DNA of 64,000 bases from Isochrysis galbana (lineage: Eukaryota > Haptophyta > Isochrysidales > Isochrysidaceae). Of this stretch, positions 49,788-60,717 are shown piece after piece. The notes beneath the pieces were generated by a model. The model was not told the DNA's origin, searched no databases, and saw only the letters and a list, made by a program, of their open reading frames with translations. Within the stretch, counting starts at the first letter, position 1, and every line of letters starts with the position of its first letter. Where the stretch lies: NCBI GenBank assembly GCA_018136815.1, contig CM030931.1, positions 3,974,148-4,038,147 of the forward strand, in the 5' to 3' direction. The position numbers and the translations under genes were made by a program.

Positions 49788-51547
49788 CTATTGGTGTGAA
49801 TCGAAGCCTGCATTTGAGTCAAGCTCGTGACCTGTAGCTATGTCCACGCGTCGAAAGCCTACTTTCTCCAAGAAATAGGTTGCGTTCTCACCTACGCGTG
49901 GGGCCTCGACCACCAACTTTCGTGAGCCGCCATTCTTCCAACGCTGCAGGTGCAAAAGGGCCCCGTCCTCGATTTGAGGGTCAGATATGTAACGCCGACG
50001 AAACCAGGCGCCGTTAAGGTAATAGAAGCTCCAAGACCCAACAAGTCCGCTCGGGCCAAAAGCGCTTGAGTTCACACAAAATTGGTCAAATGGAGCAATC
50101 CATGGGAAGGCACATTCATGTGTTATTGGAAGTGGCAAGAATTCACCCTCTTCGCGATTCGGGTCATGTGTCCGAACCGCGCTACCCGGTGACGGCCATA
50201 GTGTTTCAGATGACGGGCTGCACCCTGAAATGTAACCGATGCAACGTTGGAGGGCACGATTTTTGGTTTCTTCAGGCATGAAATCGGCTTGAGCTTTCTC
50301 ATTGGTGAGGCACCTGCGAAGGACCGCACGGCCACGGCCTTGCCCGGACGGTGGAGCGCAGATATTCAAGTAAAATAGCCCGCCCTTGCGATCGTTCCAA
50401 AGCTGAGCGTGAGAGGAGGTAAGGAACGCAGTCAATAATACCTACTACAAGATGCAAGTGCTGATAGAGTACGTTCAATCGCAACAGAAAGTAATGTCCG
50501 TGTCAGATGTGGGCTAAGGGATCCATGAATGCATGGAGTCTTCCATTTTGGTAGTATACGACGATGACACGTGCACACGGCCTTCTGCGCCAAGCACGAT
50601 TGTGTACTCGACACGTCTTACCTTGGGTACATACTTGATACGAAGGTCCTTCTTGGATACAAAAGTGCGTGTCATACAGCCCTCGTCTGCCACGTGGAAC
50701 GGCATCGGAAGGCTCCTACCCCTGCGAATCTCACGCTCATGTAGGAACTGTCTGAGCCGTAGTTCGTACAACAAGCCCCTTGAAGGCTCGCTGCTCCCGC
50801 CAAAGTACTCGCACCCAAGCCACACCATGGAAGTCGCTGGAGATATCCGAACCATCGTAAATTGACCGTGGAAGAAGAGCTGTGTGTTGTCGTCATGGTA
50901 GCGATAGGTGACCACATCATAATGATGGAGCTCATCGTGGTTAATGTAACGTTCCAAATCGCCCACCACCATGTCGATGTCAGTGAATGCCCAATGTGTG
51001 TACTCTTGAAGATAGTCTGTCCGGTAGTGGGAAGATAAGGAGAGGGACTTTGCTAGACGATTGTCTACTTGAGGGAAATCTAAGCATGTGCAACTTTGCG
51101 CTTTTGCTTTGCCAGCGAGCTAGGCCGCGCACCGGCGAACACGTCTCCGAACATCGGCCTCTTCTCAGTGATCGCGTACGTTGCGTTGGCAAAGTCTTCC
51201 TGCAGCAACCTTACGTAAATATCGCTCTTCGCTTCCTCCCCGAATATCTTGGCGAGCCTGGTCCCAAAAAGGCGTCCAATTCCGCCAGCCCCAAGCGCGT
51301 GGAAGTGCACGTTAGGCGGCGTCACCGCGGCGGAGGGCAGAACATCCTCAGCAAAGGTCTCATAGAAGAAGAGCCAGTCAATGGTGGTGCCGCCGCCGAC
51401 GCAAGAAGCAAGGAACATGGGGAACCACGGGGGGAGCTTAGTGCCCAGCCAAGGCACAAGCATCGCCAGGCGCGGACGCTTCCGCCTCCCATGCCACGCC
51501 GCGCCGGCGGAATCGATGGGAGACGAGGCGGTGCCCAAGGCGGACAT
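49788..51547 (-). CDS. DUF6625-type glycosyltransferase-like protein, three exons
   Basis: Three exons: 51547-51133, 51016-50622 and 50402-49788. Introns of 116 and 219 bp are GT-AG (the second donor is AAG-GTAAGA) and phases agree, giving 474 aa. The family layout is clear: VPWLGTKLPPWFPMFLASC near the start, TIDWLFFYE, NVHFHALG, then MFGDVFADYLQEYTHWAFTD with IDMVVGDLERYI across the first splice junction, and FFHGQFTMVRI. The TDID is the probable metal/nucleotide-sugar DxD site. Members in bacteria sit in polysaccharide clusters and are regarded as glycosyltransferases; the sugar and acceptor are unknown here. The C-terminal exon (QRWKNGGSRK) is less conserved. No signal anchor is evident in the N-terminal 30 residues. 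Confidence 0.78.
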
Positions 51548-54532
51548 GCGAGTGCGATGAAAGAGAAGATTCTACTACTAAAATCAAAAATACGCACATT
51601 ATGGAAGTGAGGAGGTTTAGAAAGTAGAAAAGAAACGTTGAGCCCTGAAAAAAAATGCCCTGGAGGATCGGGGCCACGTTCCTAACCCACGTTCCTAACC
51701 CTAACCCGACCCACCGTAGTGCACACGGGTCACAGCCCAGGAGACCGAACACAAAGGAAAGAAGGGGTGACGAAGGGAGGCGGCTTGCCTACTTGCCTAT
51801 TGCCTATTGCTATTGCCTACATCCCGGTACCAGCACAGCGCACAGCAACGGGCCGCGTGGAGCGTGGGTAAGAGCTAGAGAGAGAGTGACGTAGTGACGT
51901 AGTAAATAGTAGATGTCAGGGCGGTCAAACAGGATTTTTTATTTGGGATAAAAAAATGACCAGGGTAGCCGCGTGCGCGCGCTGTGACTGTGAGGAGCTG
52001 GGGGTGGGCTGCGCGGGCGCAATGACGAATGACGCCAGAGGGTCAGGGGGCAGTCGGACTGTCGGCAGCCCGACACGGCGCTGCATCGGGCGGGAATCAA
52101 ATGCCAAATGTAGCTTTGATATAGATATAAAGGAACCGATGCCGCCGTGGGCGCGACCGCAAATTCTTTACGGGTTACGGGTAGAGCGTGAGAGCGCGCG
52201 TCGTGACGTCGTGACAGTGACAGTGTCGGAGCGAAGCTCGTTTCCTCTTTGGGAACGAGTCGCGAAGGCGCACCGGCGGCTAGCGCGGCGCACAGTTCAT
52301 CCGGGGAGCCCGGAACGGGCTCTCATGTGGAGAACGGGGGAGGCCAATGACGGGCATTTGAAATTGACGTCAAATTGACGGTCGGAGGGGCACGGAACGC
52401 GAATCGGAGGGACGGAGAGCGTAGGTAGGAGGTAGGGAAGGGCGCGGCGAGCAGATACAGCTTATTTGCTTATTTGGGACTCGTAGGGACTCGTAGACTC
52501 AAAAGGATGACTCGGGAGACTCGGGGCTTGGGGGTACTTACTCAGGGGGCTGCAGGCTGCAGGTCACCAACAGGCGATACACAGATAAAGATACACAAAC
52601 ACAAATCAACACTCTCTCTGCACTCAAACATAAACAGTAACAGGCCAGAAACATACGTAAAACGGACCCCCTCTGATGAGCAGATCCAGGAGTGCCCGCC
52701 AGAAAAAGAGGAGAGAGAGAGAGAAAGAAAGAGGGAACGAGGGCTCGAGGGTCAAAACACAATTAGGCCTGAGCCAAAATATGTACTTATTTTTCTACAT
52801 ATTTGGGTGGGCTTTCGGCCTGTACATATTTACATATTTTTACACATTTACTACATATATTTGGGGGCGCGAGCCGCCGTGCGCCCCGTGCCAAGGGGAG
52901 GGGCAGCGAGGCAAGAGGCGGGGGAGAGGGGGGCCATGGCTCCAGGTGAGCTGCCTGTCTGCGCTGCTAGCCCCATTTGTGGTGCGACACGCGCGGATGC
53001 ATGGCCACTTTCACGAGGCTCCCATGCCCTCGCCACGCAGGTTCGCGCTTGCGGCACACAGCAGCGCGCGCAAGCAGAAGCAGGAACGACGAGGCCCCCG
53101 GAGGGTTTTTATTGTTTATTGGGCATCACGCCACGGTCAAAAATGCAGCCCAACCATTGCTAGTTACTAGTACTAGTAGTTAAAAAGCCCCTGTTTGACC
53201 GCCCTGTAGACTGTAGATGTCGTGCGCTACCTTGTTGATTGTTGACAACGGCTTGTTCTACGATAGTAATAAAGATCATTAGTGCCGCTACTGCCACTAG
53301 CCATGCACCAACCTGCTAAGCTGCTAAGCCACGACACACATGACCGTATTGAGAAGGTGCAACTTGAGGTTCGCTTTTCTTTTTCATGCTCCCCCGTCTA
53401 TTTTGGGTAGTATGTAAGCAGCTTTGCCCGACGAGCGCCAGGCGCCAGGGGTTTCTGAGAGGGCGAGCGTGACCCGTGCGGAGGAAAGAGGCGGTCCTCC
53501 TCGTTCCGAACCCGGCAGTTGCGCGCGTTCTCCCGAATCACCCCCCCCCACCACCACACAAACATAAGACAAGAAAACAATCTTTGCTCTTTGCACGATT
53601 TCTCAGGGGTGGAGATTTTTGGAATTTGAGCGGCCAATTCTTGGAATTGTGATCAGCGATCATCGCCTTGCTTCGACACGGTGGCGACGCGGGCGAGCAG
53701 GAGCAGGGAGGGCACCATCAGAAGTTGCAAGTTGGCGTGTGGTGAGTGTGGTGAGTGCCGCCACTGACTGCAGACATCGGCAAGGCTTCGGCATTTAGAG
53801 TCTCAAGTCGGATCACGACCGTAATCTCCATACTCAGATCGAGCGAGACTCGCAACACCTCTCCCCCCCGGCACCGCGGGCCGCGGCTGCTTCGACTCGA
53901 ATCTGTTTCTCTTCTTCTGTCGGAAGACACGTTCTCTTCGCGAAAATCAGTGAAGGTCCCTCGCGACGCTGAGCAGACTCGCTTCACTCCCCTCTCGCCC
54001 CTCGCCGTTCTTATGGCCCCCGGCCCGTCCGTGTCAAAAGCTTATCTCTTCTTCTCTTTGTCTAGGAGTACGTGGGGGAGGAATGAACAATCGCCTGCTG
54101 GAGGAGACTCTCCTCTCTCTCTCCCTCCCTCCCTCTCTCTCCCTCCCTCTTCCCCCCCCCTCTCTCCTCTCCCCCCCCCCCCTCCTCCCCCTCTCTCTCT
54201 CTCCCCCCCCCCCCCCCCTCCCCCCCCCCCCCCCCCTCTCTCTGTTCCCTCAGGAGAGGAGAGAGAGAGAGTACTCTACCTACGAAGTCGAAACCTCAGA
54301 AGTTTGCCGAAGCCCCGTCTTCAAAGTCTCAGTTCTGAGGTTTGGCCGCCGCACCCTTCAAGGCCAACACCTCTCCCTCCGCCCCCGAGCCTCCCCACCC
54401 ACTCCACCTACCTCATCCCTCCCCACGTCACTTCCAAGCCAAACTCCATCTACTCCATCCGTTGCACCCCATCATTTCAGGTCTCGACGCCCTCCCTCCC
54501 ATCAACAGCCGAAGGGGCGGAGAAGGGCGGCG
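51548..54532. other. Intergenic; one TIR-bounded element and pyrimidine tracts
   Basis: 51690-51720 has two CCTAACCC units followed by a GTAGTGCACACGGG-family motif. 51920-53206 is a TIR element (separate entry). 53207-53980 is unassigned. 54100-54245 is a long C/CT homopyrimidine run just upstream of the frame at 54533. Confidence 0.5.
51920..53206. mobile_element. Putative DNA transposon/MITE bounded by GGGCGGTCAAACAGG inverted repeats
   Basis: Left end CAGGGCGGTCAAACAGGATT then TTTTATTTGGGATAAAAAAATGACC. Right end, reading inward, is CAGGGCGGTCAAACAGGGGC then TTTTTAA and, further in, CATTTTTGACCGTGG. So both ends share a 17-bp core plus a second inverted block around AAAAATGACC. The interior (1.2 kb) has no transposase I can recognise. 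It includes the GCCATGGCTCCAGG-type GC-rich motif and a TACATATTT-rich stretch. No clear target duplication. Other ends of this family lie at 11045, 59869, 59920 and 62975. Confidence 0.6.
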
Positions 54533-55027
54533 ATGAAGGGATGGCCCGCCGACGTCTGGGCGCCATACGCCCAGCCCAGCAGCTCAGCACTGACCGTTAA
54601 GCACCAAAGCGAGAGTATGCAGCTGCGCATGAAGCTGATCGTCGTACTCTCCATCCTTGTGGGGCTGTCGTCCTTCATCATCCTGACTCTTACCGTGCTC
54701 TTCGTTGAGGGTGAGCCAGTGTGCTGCTTAGTGCATTGTGCTCCGAACCCACGATGTGCACGCCGGGAGACGCGCCAAACGACCATGCAACTGCAGCCAA
54801 TCCCTGATTCAAGTCCGCATCCATTAGAGGACAGCGTCGATTCTCTTTTCCAACCGAACCGTCTTTCTTGCAAGCTCACCATTGATGCTGGTGATATCAA
54901 GTCATTCGGTCTCGTCGTTGCTGTGAGTGGCTTGAATGGTGCTCGACCACTTGCGGAGGGAGACGTGAAGACCCGCCAAATTGAGACGCGAAGAATTACC
55001 TGTGCGTGTCTACTCACTGTTTACTAG
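54533..55027 (+). CDS. Hypothetical single-pass membrane protein (first exon; splice pattern unresolved)
   Basis: From ATG 54533 a short cytoplasmic-type N-terminus is followed by a strong hydrophobic helix (LIVVLSILVGLSSFIILTLT, residues about 36-55). A GTGAGC donor-like sequence occurs directly after the helix, at 54711. The unspliced frame continues to 55027, but that part looks intron-like at first. The arrangement suits the signal-anchor exon of a type II membrane protein, whose catalytic part would then lie downstream in exons I could not identify. Family not recognised. Confidence 0.35.
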   Translation: MKGWPADVWAPYAQPSSSALTVKHQSESMQLRMKLIVVLSILVGLSSFIILTLTVLFVEGEPVCCLVHCAPNPRCARRETRQTTMQLQPIPDSSPHPLEDSVDSLFQPNRLSCKLTIDAGDIKSFGLVVAVSGLNGARPLAEGDVKTRQIETRRITCACLLTVY

Positions 55028-55930
55028 GACCACTTGGTGTTTTGGTGCATATCTCCATGTTCGATTCTCAGCCACGCTACGAAATATATTGCGTTCTCAA
55101 GTGTTGCTGAGTGCAACCGTTCCAGAAGAGCTGCCCATGAGAGACCTGATGGCGCACACCCTTGTTGTAGTGCCAGCCCAAAGAGCACGACCCATCACTT
55201 GCTGGCAATAGGCTTTGATGGACCATCCTTTCTTGTACCAACGCAAGGACTACGACAGAGTAATCTATTGACTCAATCGCGCACGCCGGCGGCCTCGCTG
55301 CCACGGCAAACCTAATAATAAGCGTAACCGCGTGTGAGGAGAGCCAAAATCTGCTCTGCACTACTTAAGGCCTGGATCGGAGTGCGGAGTCCAGGCAGGC
55401 CTTCTATTTGTCTTGTGTTGGATGCGGCTGTGTGGACTGTGTGCCGTGGCATACATCCCGCACTGTTGAGAGTGTTTGACGCTTGTGTTTGCCTTTGCTA
55501 TGTGTTGTCTTGTGAAGTGCCGTGCATTTTTTGCTGGGACGGCTTCCACTGTGTGATCCACTCCTGGGGCAGTGGCTAGAGTGAATGGCTCTTCTCTGGA
55601 AACGAGTTGGTTTAGGTTGTCTGTGGTGAATACTAGTCTAAGGCAGTTTAGGTCGATCCTTTTTTTTCAGAGAGGCCAAAACACGAAACATAAATGGCCC
55701 TCCTGGAACCCGCACCACCCGAACCGGGCCCAAGGTAGCGCACCTGGGCCGCATCCCGGAAATCGAAGACAAAGGAACGAAGCGGGGAAGGGAAAGGGGA
55801 GGAGAGAAGGGAACAGGGGCGATGTCGGATGGAAGGCGTAAGGAACCGGCCGATAGTTGGTGTCGTAGCCCTGAATACTTCAGATTTTTTTTATTATTGT
55901 CCACGTCGGGGCGGGAGGGGGGGAGGGGGC

Positions 55931-56436
55931 AGTAGAAAAAACTTTTAACATTCTTACCGCACTCGGGCGAATGGAACCACTACCTACTACACGTAGTATG
56001 TAGCATACTTTCAACACCCCCACTCCCACCGGCCCTTCCCCCCCCGCCATCAGGCGGCTCCCCCCGTACACTACTTACTAGGGGGATAGGGGTGAAGGGC
56101 TTAGATATGGTCCGGTGGCCCGCGCCCCCCCCCCCCCCCGGTGATCTTCCCCCCCCTTCCTCCTGTGTCTCCGAGTGGGCGGCCGACTCTGCCCCGACTT
56201 ATCCTGTAAACAGGAGCGGGACTTACCAATTCTTCGGTGGGCGGAGCGCTCGAGCTCGAGCTCCGCCCACCCCCTTCTCCGCGCTCTCTCTCCCCTCTGC
56301 TGCGGCACGCGCGATGGCGCGCCTGCGGCAGGCCTCCAGCTGCCCTCTGGCGACCCCTGGAGGCTCCTTGTCGCATCCAGAGTATTTTATATACTCTATG
56401 CGGATGCGGTGTCTCCATCATGCGTTGTGTGAAGAA
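55931..56436 (+). repeat. Dispersed repeat B, diverged and truncated copy
   Basis: Begins TTTTAACATTCTTACCGC and contains CCATCAGGCGGCTCCCCCCG, AGGGGGATAGGGGTGAAGGG, CTGTAAACAGGAGCGGGACT and GCGCGATGGCGCGCCTGCGG in the same order as the neighbouring full copy. It stops after GACCCCTGGAGGCTCC, where the next copy starts about 30 bp later. Confidence 0.75.
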
Positions 56437-57185
56437 TTAACTTCTTAATATTCTCACCGCACACGCGGCCGTGGACCCTCTACTTTCTACTCACGCAGCA
56501 AACCTTTCTACACCCCCTCTCTCCCGGCCCTTTCCCCCCCGCCATCAGGCGACTCCCCCCGTGCACTACTAGGGGGATAGGGGAAATGGGCTTAGATATG
56601 GTCGGTGGCCCGCGCCCCCCCCCGGTGATCCGTTCCCCCCTTCCTCCTATGCCTACCGGGCTGGCGGCGTCCTCAGTCCCGACTTCTCCTGTAAACAGGT
56701 GCGGGACTTACATACTTTCCGGTGAGCGGAGCCCTCGCTCCGCCCACCCCCTTCTCCGCGCTCTCTCTCCCCTCTCCTGCAGGCACGCGCGATGGCGCGC
56801 CTGCGACAGGCCTGCAGCTGCCTCTGGCGACCCCTGGAGGCTCCTGGAGGCCAGCTCAGGGGGCAGAGGAGGCTGGGGCTGGGCCCTGGTCTCCCCTGCC
56901 TCTCCCTCGCTGGCGCTCCTGGGCCTCAGGGGCCCCCACTCTGCACCTGTCTGCCTGTCGAACAGGGGGGGAGGGGGGGTTGGAGCGATGGGCTGGCCAC
57001 GAGGGGCCAGGACGCGCGAATCAGGCGAGCCTGTCAGGGAGAGAGTGGGTCAGCATGGCAGTGGCCTCCTGGCAAGCCATCAGGCATGCCAGGAGAGTGG
57101 GTGGTTCCTCCCCCATGGCAGGGGAGGAGTGGAGAGAGAGGGGGGCTCGTGCCCCCCCATGGGCGAACTAAGTATAAACTTAGTT
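56437..57185 (+). repeat. Dispersed repeat B, full copy
   Basis: Runs from TTAACTTCTTAATATTCTCA to the palindrome AACTAAGTATAAACTTAGTT (57166-57185). Matches 46551-47280 inverted. It is preceded directly by a truncated copy in the same orientation, so two insertions are in tandem. Confidence 0.88.
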
Positions 57186-57709
57186 GTTAGTTGTGCGTTG
57201 TGTGAAGAAAATTGAGTGAGTTTTGTTTTCACCAGTGAGTTGTCTCGAAGTCTCGAAGCTCCGCCGCATTGCACGCCGAATTTGTTCGTTTGTCCTTACT
57301 GATTTCATTGGTTTGTTTGTGCGATGTTGCGTTAGTTTTCGGAGTTTTCTTGTTGGTGAGTGGGTGATGTGGGGTGGTGTCTCGTGGGCCGTCGTCGTGA
57401 TGTAGCGCGCTCCCTCCCCCTCTCTCAAGACTTCTCTTCACTCTATGCCCTAACTAACCCTGATTGAGGCTTGCCCCACAATCAAGCTTCGGCTTGATTC
57501 TGTCAGAGCAAGGCTCATCTCACTCTTGGAGATTGCCTGCGAGGGCGCGCCGGCAGCTAGCGCAGAACGCGGTTCTTGTGGGGAGCTCATGGAGCTTTCC
57601 TCGGGGGTGACTACGGGCATGGTGATCGACGCACGACGCACGACGCACGCACGGAACCTATTGTCCCATCCGGGCTCCGTTACCCAAGACACAAGGTAGG
57701 TCCTAGGCG

Positions 57710-57822
57710 TCCACGCGAAGCTTTTGACAGAGAACGAGAGAACGCGGAGAATTAAAACGACACATGCCGAACGAAAGATTCAGAAAGAGAATTCTAACGA
57801 GTGTCGATTCGCGAATGCCACA
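57710..57822 (-). repeat. Diverged fragment of the gypsy LTR start
   Basis: CGCGAAGCTTTTGACAGAGA through ACGAGTGTCGATTCGCGAAT matches the last 113 bp (plus strand) of the 848-bp LTR with substitutions and small indels. It ends at the exact LTR terminus (GCGAATGCCACA here versus GCGAATGCGACA). Confidence 0.85.
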
Positions 57823-58292
57823 AATATGGGACAGACTCAAGTTGAAGTTGATAGTTAAGCCATCAAATATCCATAATCCATATGCGATAATACCCATCGA
57901 AGAAAAATGATATTTCAAATATTTTAAGGGTACTGAGCTTACTTACAACATATTCAGCACATTCATTCAACACATTCAGCAGCGCTTGTACTATCGGCGA
58001 CTGCCTCGCGTGTGGCTCCTGGGAGACGCGCCGGCGCGGTCCATGGTCCATGGCATGGTCCATGGCAGCATGGCAACTTACTAGAAAGTTAGTTGCATCG
58101 GGGACTAGCTAGCTAGTAAAGAGGGGTTTAAAGGGCGGGCCAGTTGTGCATTGAGTGTCAGCACGGTCATGGTGTGGGACCTGTCGCGTTAGTGGCAGTA
58201 GCTGTACTAACGCTCGGACATAATAAATAAATAGTAGAATAAGACATTGACATTGCGTTTTGATTCAAGCCGTTTTTTCGTTTATGGGCACC

Positions 58293-59367
58293 TCATGCCA
58301 CTGGCACTTTGCTTCCCCGTACAAGGACACCATCCACGCCGCTGCTGTGCTTCGGCACTGGACCCGTCTGCATCAAAAGCATGCCTGCGTTGGCCGCATA
58401 CCACGCGACAGGCCACGAGTGAAAGGAATCGCCAGGCAACGGAGTAAAAGTGGAGCGCGAAACTGCATGCGTGACATCGAATGTAACGGCGCGACGGAGG
58501 GGATGATTTGTTGCAGGCACCGGATCATCTGTGTTTATTACAGCCTCCGCATAGTCGGCGCGTTCTCCTGCGCTAACGCACACATAATGCAACAAAGAAG
58601 GAAGGGGGATGTTGAGCGAGCGCATATCCATAGCACCCATAGGAAGGAAGAGGATGATATCTATGTCTTGCCTGGTTACCCATCGCAGGTTGCTTTCCGT
58701 GCAGGGGATAGCGAAGCGCACCGAATCGAAGTACACCGTAGGCGCGCGGTTCGACGGCTAAACCCACGAGCCCAGAGGCGGTGAACGGATCCAACAGGGT
58801 CAGTCGACGATGAGGGGGTGTTGACGCGAGCCACGACGAAGCACCAACACGCTCACATCTGTCTGCAAAAGCGTTGCACGCAGCATTCGCGGCATGGCTG
58901 CCGACAGATATGCCAATAAAATGGACGGAGAGGAGGCTGCCTGGAGTCCCTCCCCCCGCCCACACGGCGAGCTCTCGCCCTAGCCGCGTTCCAAGTCTTC
59001 TTCCATTTGTGGCACTGCGCAGCTCGCCTCCCATCCACTGGCGCCAGTCGAACTCGACGACAAGCGCGCCATTTCCAGCGCGTCTGAGGGCGTCTGCCAC
59101 AGCTGCGGAATTTGCGTCGGGCCCACCTAGCCCCGGGAAGAGTAGCACGAGGCTGTGCGGCGGCGTAGGCGGCAGAGAGGCAGCGAGGGCGCCCCATGGG
59201 TCGTAAGGCCCGAGCGGCAGCGGGGCGCGCATGTAGCCCTCGAGGCCGGCGAGCCCGGCGGTGGTGGCCGCCACCGCGCGAGAGAGCAGCGCGCGACGCG
59301 CGACGCCCGCCGCGCCCGCCACGCCCACGCAGAGCAGCTGGAGCAACATCCTCCGCCGACGAGCCAT
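58293..59367 (-). CDS. Alpha/beta-hydrolase (lipase-like), two exons
   Basis: Exon 1 is 59367-58680 and exon 2 is 58567-58293, with a 112-bp GT-AG intron (phase 1), giving 320 aa. The nucleophile elbow G-x-S-x-G is HFIGISVGSHAANAA. It is followed by LTLLDPFTASG (probable catalytic Asp), then in exon 2 NTDDPVPATNHPL, FDVTHAVSR, and a late His in FHSWPVAWYAAN. A Ser-Asp-His triad of lipase type is thus complete only in the spliced form. LVLLFPGLGGP near residue 75 forms the oxyanion-hole loop. The N-terminus is a basic, then hydrophobic signal-like stretch (RRRRMLLQLLCVGVAGAAG). The protein is probably secreted or membrane-facing and hydrolyses an ester or lipid; the substrate is unknown. Confidence 0.75.
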
Positions 59368-60195
59368 CAAATCTTGAGAGCAGACCAGACGGCCTCACAC
59401 TATGGTACTCGATGAGATCTAAAAGGAGAGAAGGTTGTACTCCTACCGGTTCGCACCAAGCTTCTCGTACTCCTAAAGTGTCTGGAGTTTTGTAGTAGAA
59501 GGTAGAAGGGACGAAGGACGAAGGGACTCATAGTCCCCACGTGCCTTCGGGTACGCTATTGGGTGTCCTCCGATCTCGTCCCCTCGTTGCATCGCTAAGA
59601 CCATGCTACACCTAGCCCTCGTCTCGCTACTCGGTATGAGCCTGCCTACGACAGCGCCCCACGCGCCACGCGCCACGCGCCATGCGCTTTACGCTCTACC
59701 GCTCTACTCGAACATGGTATATCCCCGCGACGAGTCTAGAGTCTATCCGCTATCCGGACGCTCGCGCTCGCATCGCTCATCGCTCGATCTCGATCGTCCT
59801 CAACCTCCACATGCCCGAATTACCCTTTGGGCTTCTCTCGACCACTCACAACTAAGTTTATAAGTATAAGGGCGGTCAAACACGGCTTTTAATTTCTAAG
59901 GGTGAAAATTCACCAAGTCTAGGGCGGTCAAACAGGGTTTTTTATTAGGCGTAAAAATGACCATCTCACGGTTAAGGAAATTTCAGGATTTTTTTCGGTA
60001 GAAAGTTCCCAATACACCCAACTAACACATATCCGGGCCCCATTGGGACCCAGACCTCCCCCTTGCCCCTTGGGCCCCCACAACAAAACGTAAGCAAATA
60101 TAGACGAAAGACGCTAAAGTCGGAAAGGGCTTAAAGAGCTCAACTTCAAATCGAGACCGGGCGCGGTGCATGCCCGTTTTCGACGATCCACCTGG
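59368..60195. other. Intergenic with two left ends of the GGGCGGTCAAACAGG family
   Basis: 59869-59888 reads AGGGCGGTCAAACACGGCTT, and 59920-59960 repeats the end as AGGGCGGTCAAACAGGGTTT followed by TAAAAATGACC. The two ends are about 51 bp apart in the same orientation. An AACTAAGTTTATAAG fragment just precedes them (59849). No gene recognised in this stretch. Confidence 0.6.
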
Positions 60196-60717
60196 ATGGG
60201 GGGCCCCGCCAGACACCAAATACACTGGGGCCACCCGCATCACAAGGAGCTCGATGAGTACAACGCGGCGAAACGTGTCACCAACTCGAAGGCCGAGCTC
60301 GACGCGTTGGTGAAACAATACGCCCTCGCTCTCAGTTTTTTCGACCGCTGGAAGCATTGCGGCGTCAAGACCGTGGCGGCAATGAACAGCGAGCTCGCAA
60401 AGATTGCCAAGGAGGTGGAAGGAAACATTGCCGAACATGGACGGCGAGCAGTACGGACGACGCAGCGGCAGCTCGACTGGCTCCGTGAGCAGGCCGAGAT
60501 GCGCGTCATCGGCCTAGGGTTTGTTGACTTCAAGCTCCAATGGTCGTCGAGCACGGACGAGTACGTCGGCACAGTCTCTAGCCTCACGTCGCTCGTGAAG
60601 GACATTATCGAAGAAGAGGCGAAACGCCGCCGCGCTCACGAGCTGTTGTATTCCTGCCCATCTGAAGGCTGTAGGCATGAATATTCGTGTAAGGTACGCG
60701 CTCACAATTACAATTGA
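60196..60717 (+). CDS. Hypothetical helical protein, possibly of transposon origin
   Basis: From ATG 60196 a 173-aa frame, open about 30 codons further upstream, so the start is uncertain. The middle is strongly helical and charged (LDALVKQYALALSFFDRW, ELAKIAKEVEGNIAEHGRRA, IIEEEAKRRRAHELL), like a coiled coil, and ends with two Cys in YSCPSEGC. It begins about 275 bp inside a left terminal repeat of the GGGCGGTCAAACAGG family, so it could be a protein carried by that element. No catalytic motif or family is recognised. Confidence 0.35.
   Translation: MGGPARHQIHWGHPHHKELDEYNAAKRVTNSKAELDALVKQYALALSFFDRWKHCGVKTVAAMNSELAKIAKEVEGNIAEHGRRAVRTTQRQLDWLREQAEMRVIGLGFVDFKLQWSSSTDEYVGTVSSLTSLVKDIIEEEAKRRRAHELLYSCPSEGCRHEYSCKVRAHNYN

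Larger units (their letters stand above)
55028..58292. other. Repeat-rich intergenic region, no gene recognised
   Basis: 55640-55800: GTAGCGCACCTGGG-family repeat. 55931-56436: diverged copy of repeat B with its TTTTAACATTCTTACCGC end. 56437-57185: full repeat B. 57710-57822: gypsy LTR fragment. 58020-58075: repeated CATGGTCCATGG. Nothing coding is supported. Confidence 0.55.

Noticed and set aside
51690-51706. CCTAACCC units suggesting a telomere or interstitial telomeric repeat
   Set aside because: Only two to three imperfect units, embedded in a dispersed repeat.
56437-57185. Repeat B as a Helitron
   Set aside because: The terminal palindrome tempted this call, but the ends do not read TC...CTRR and no insertion between A and T is evident.
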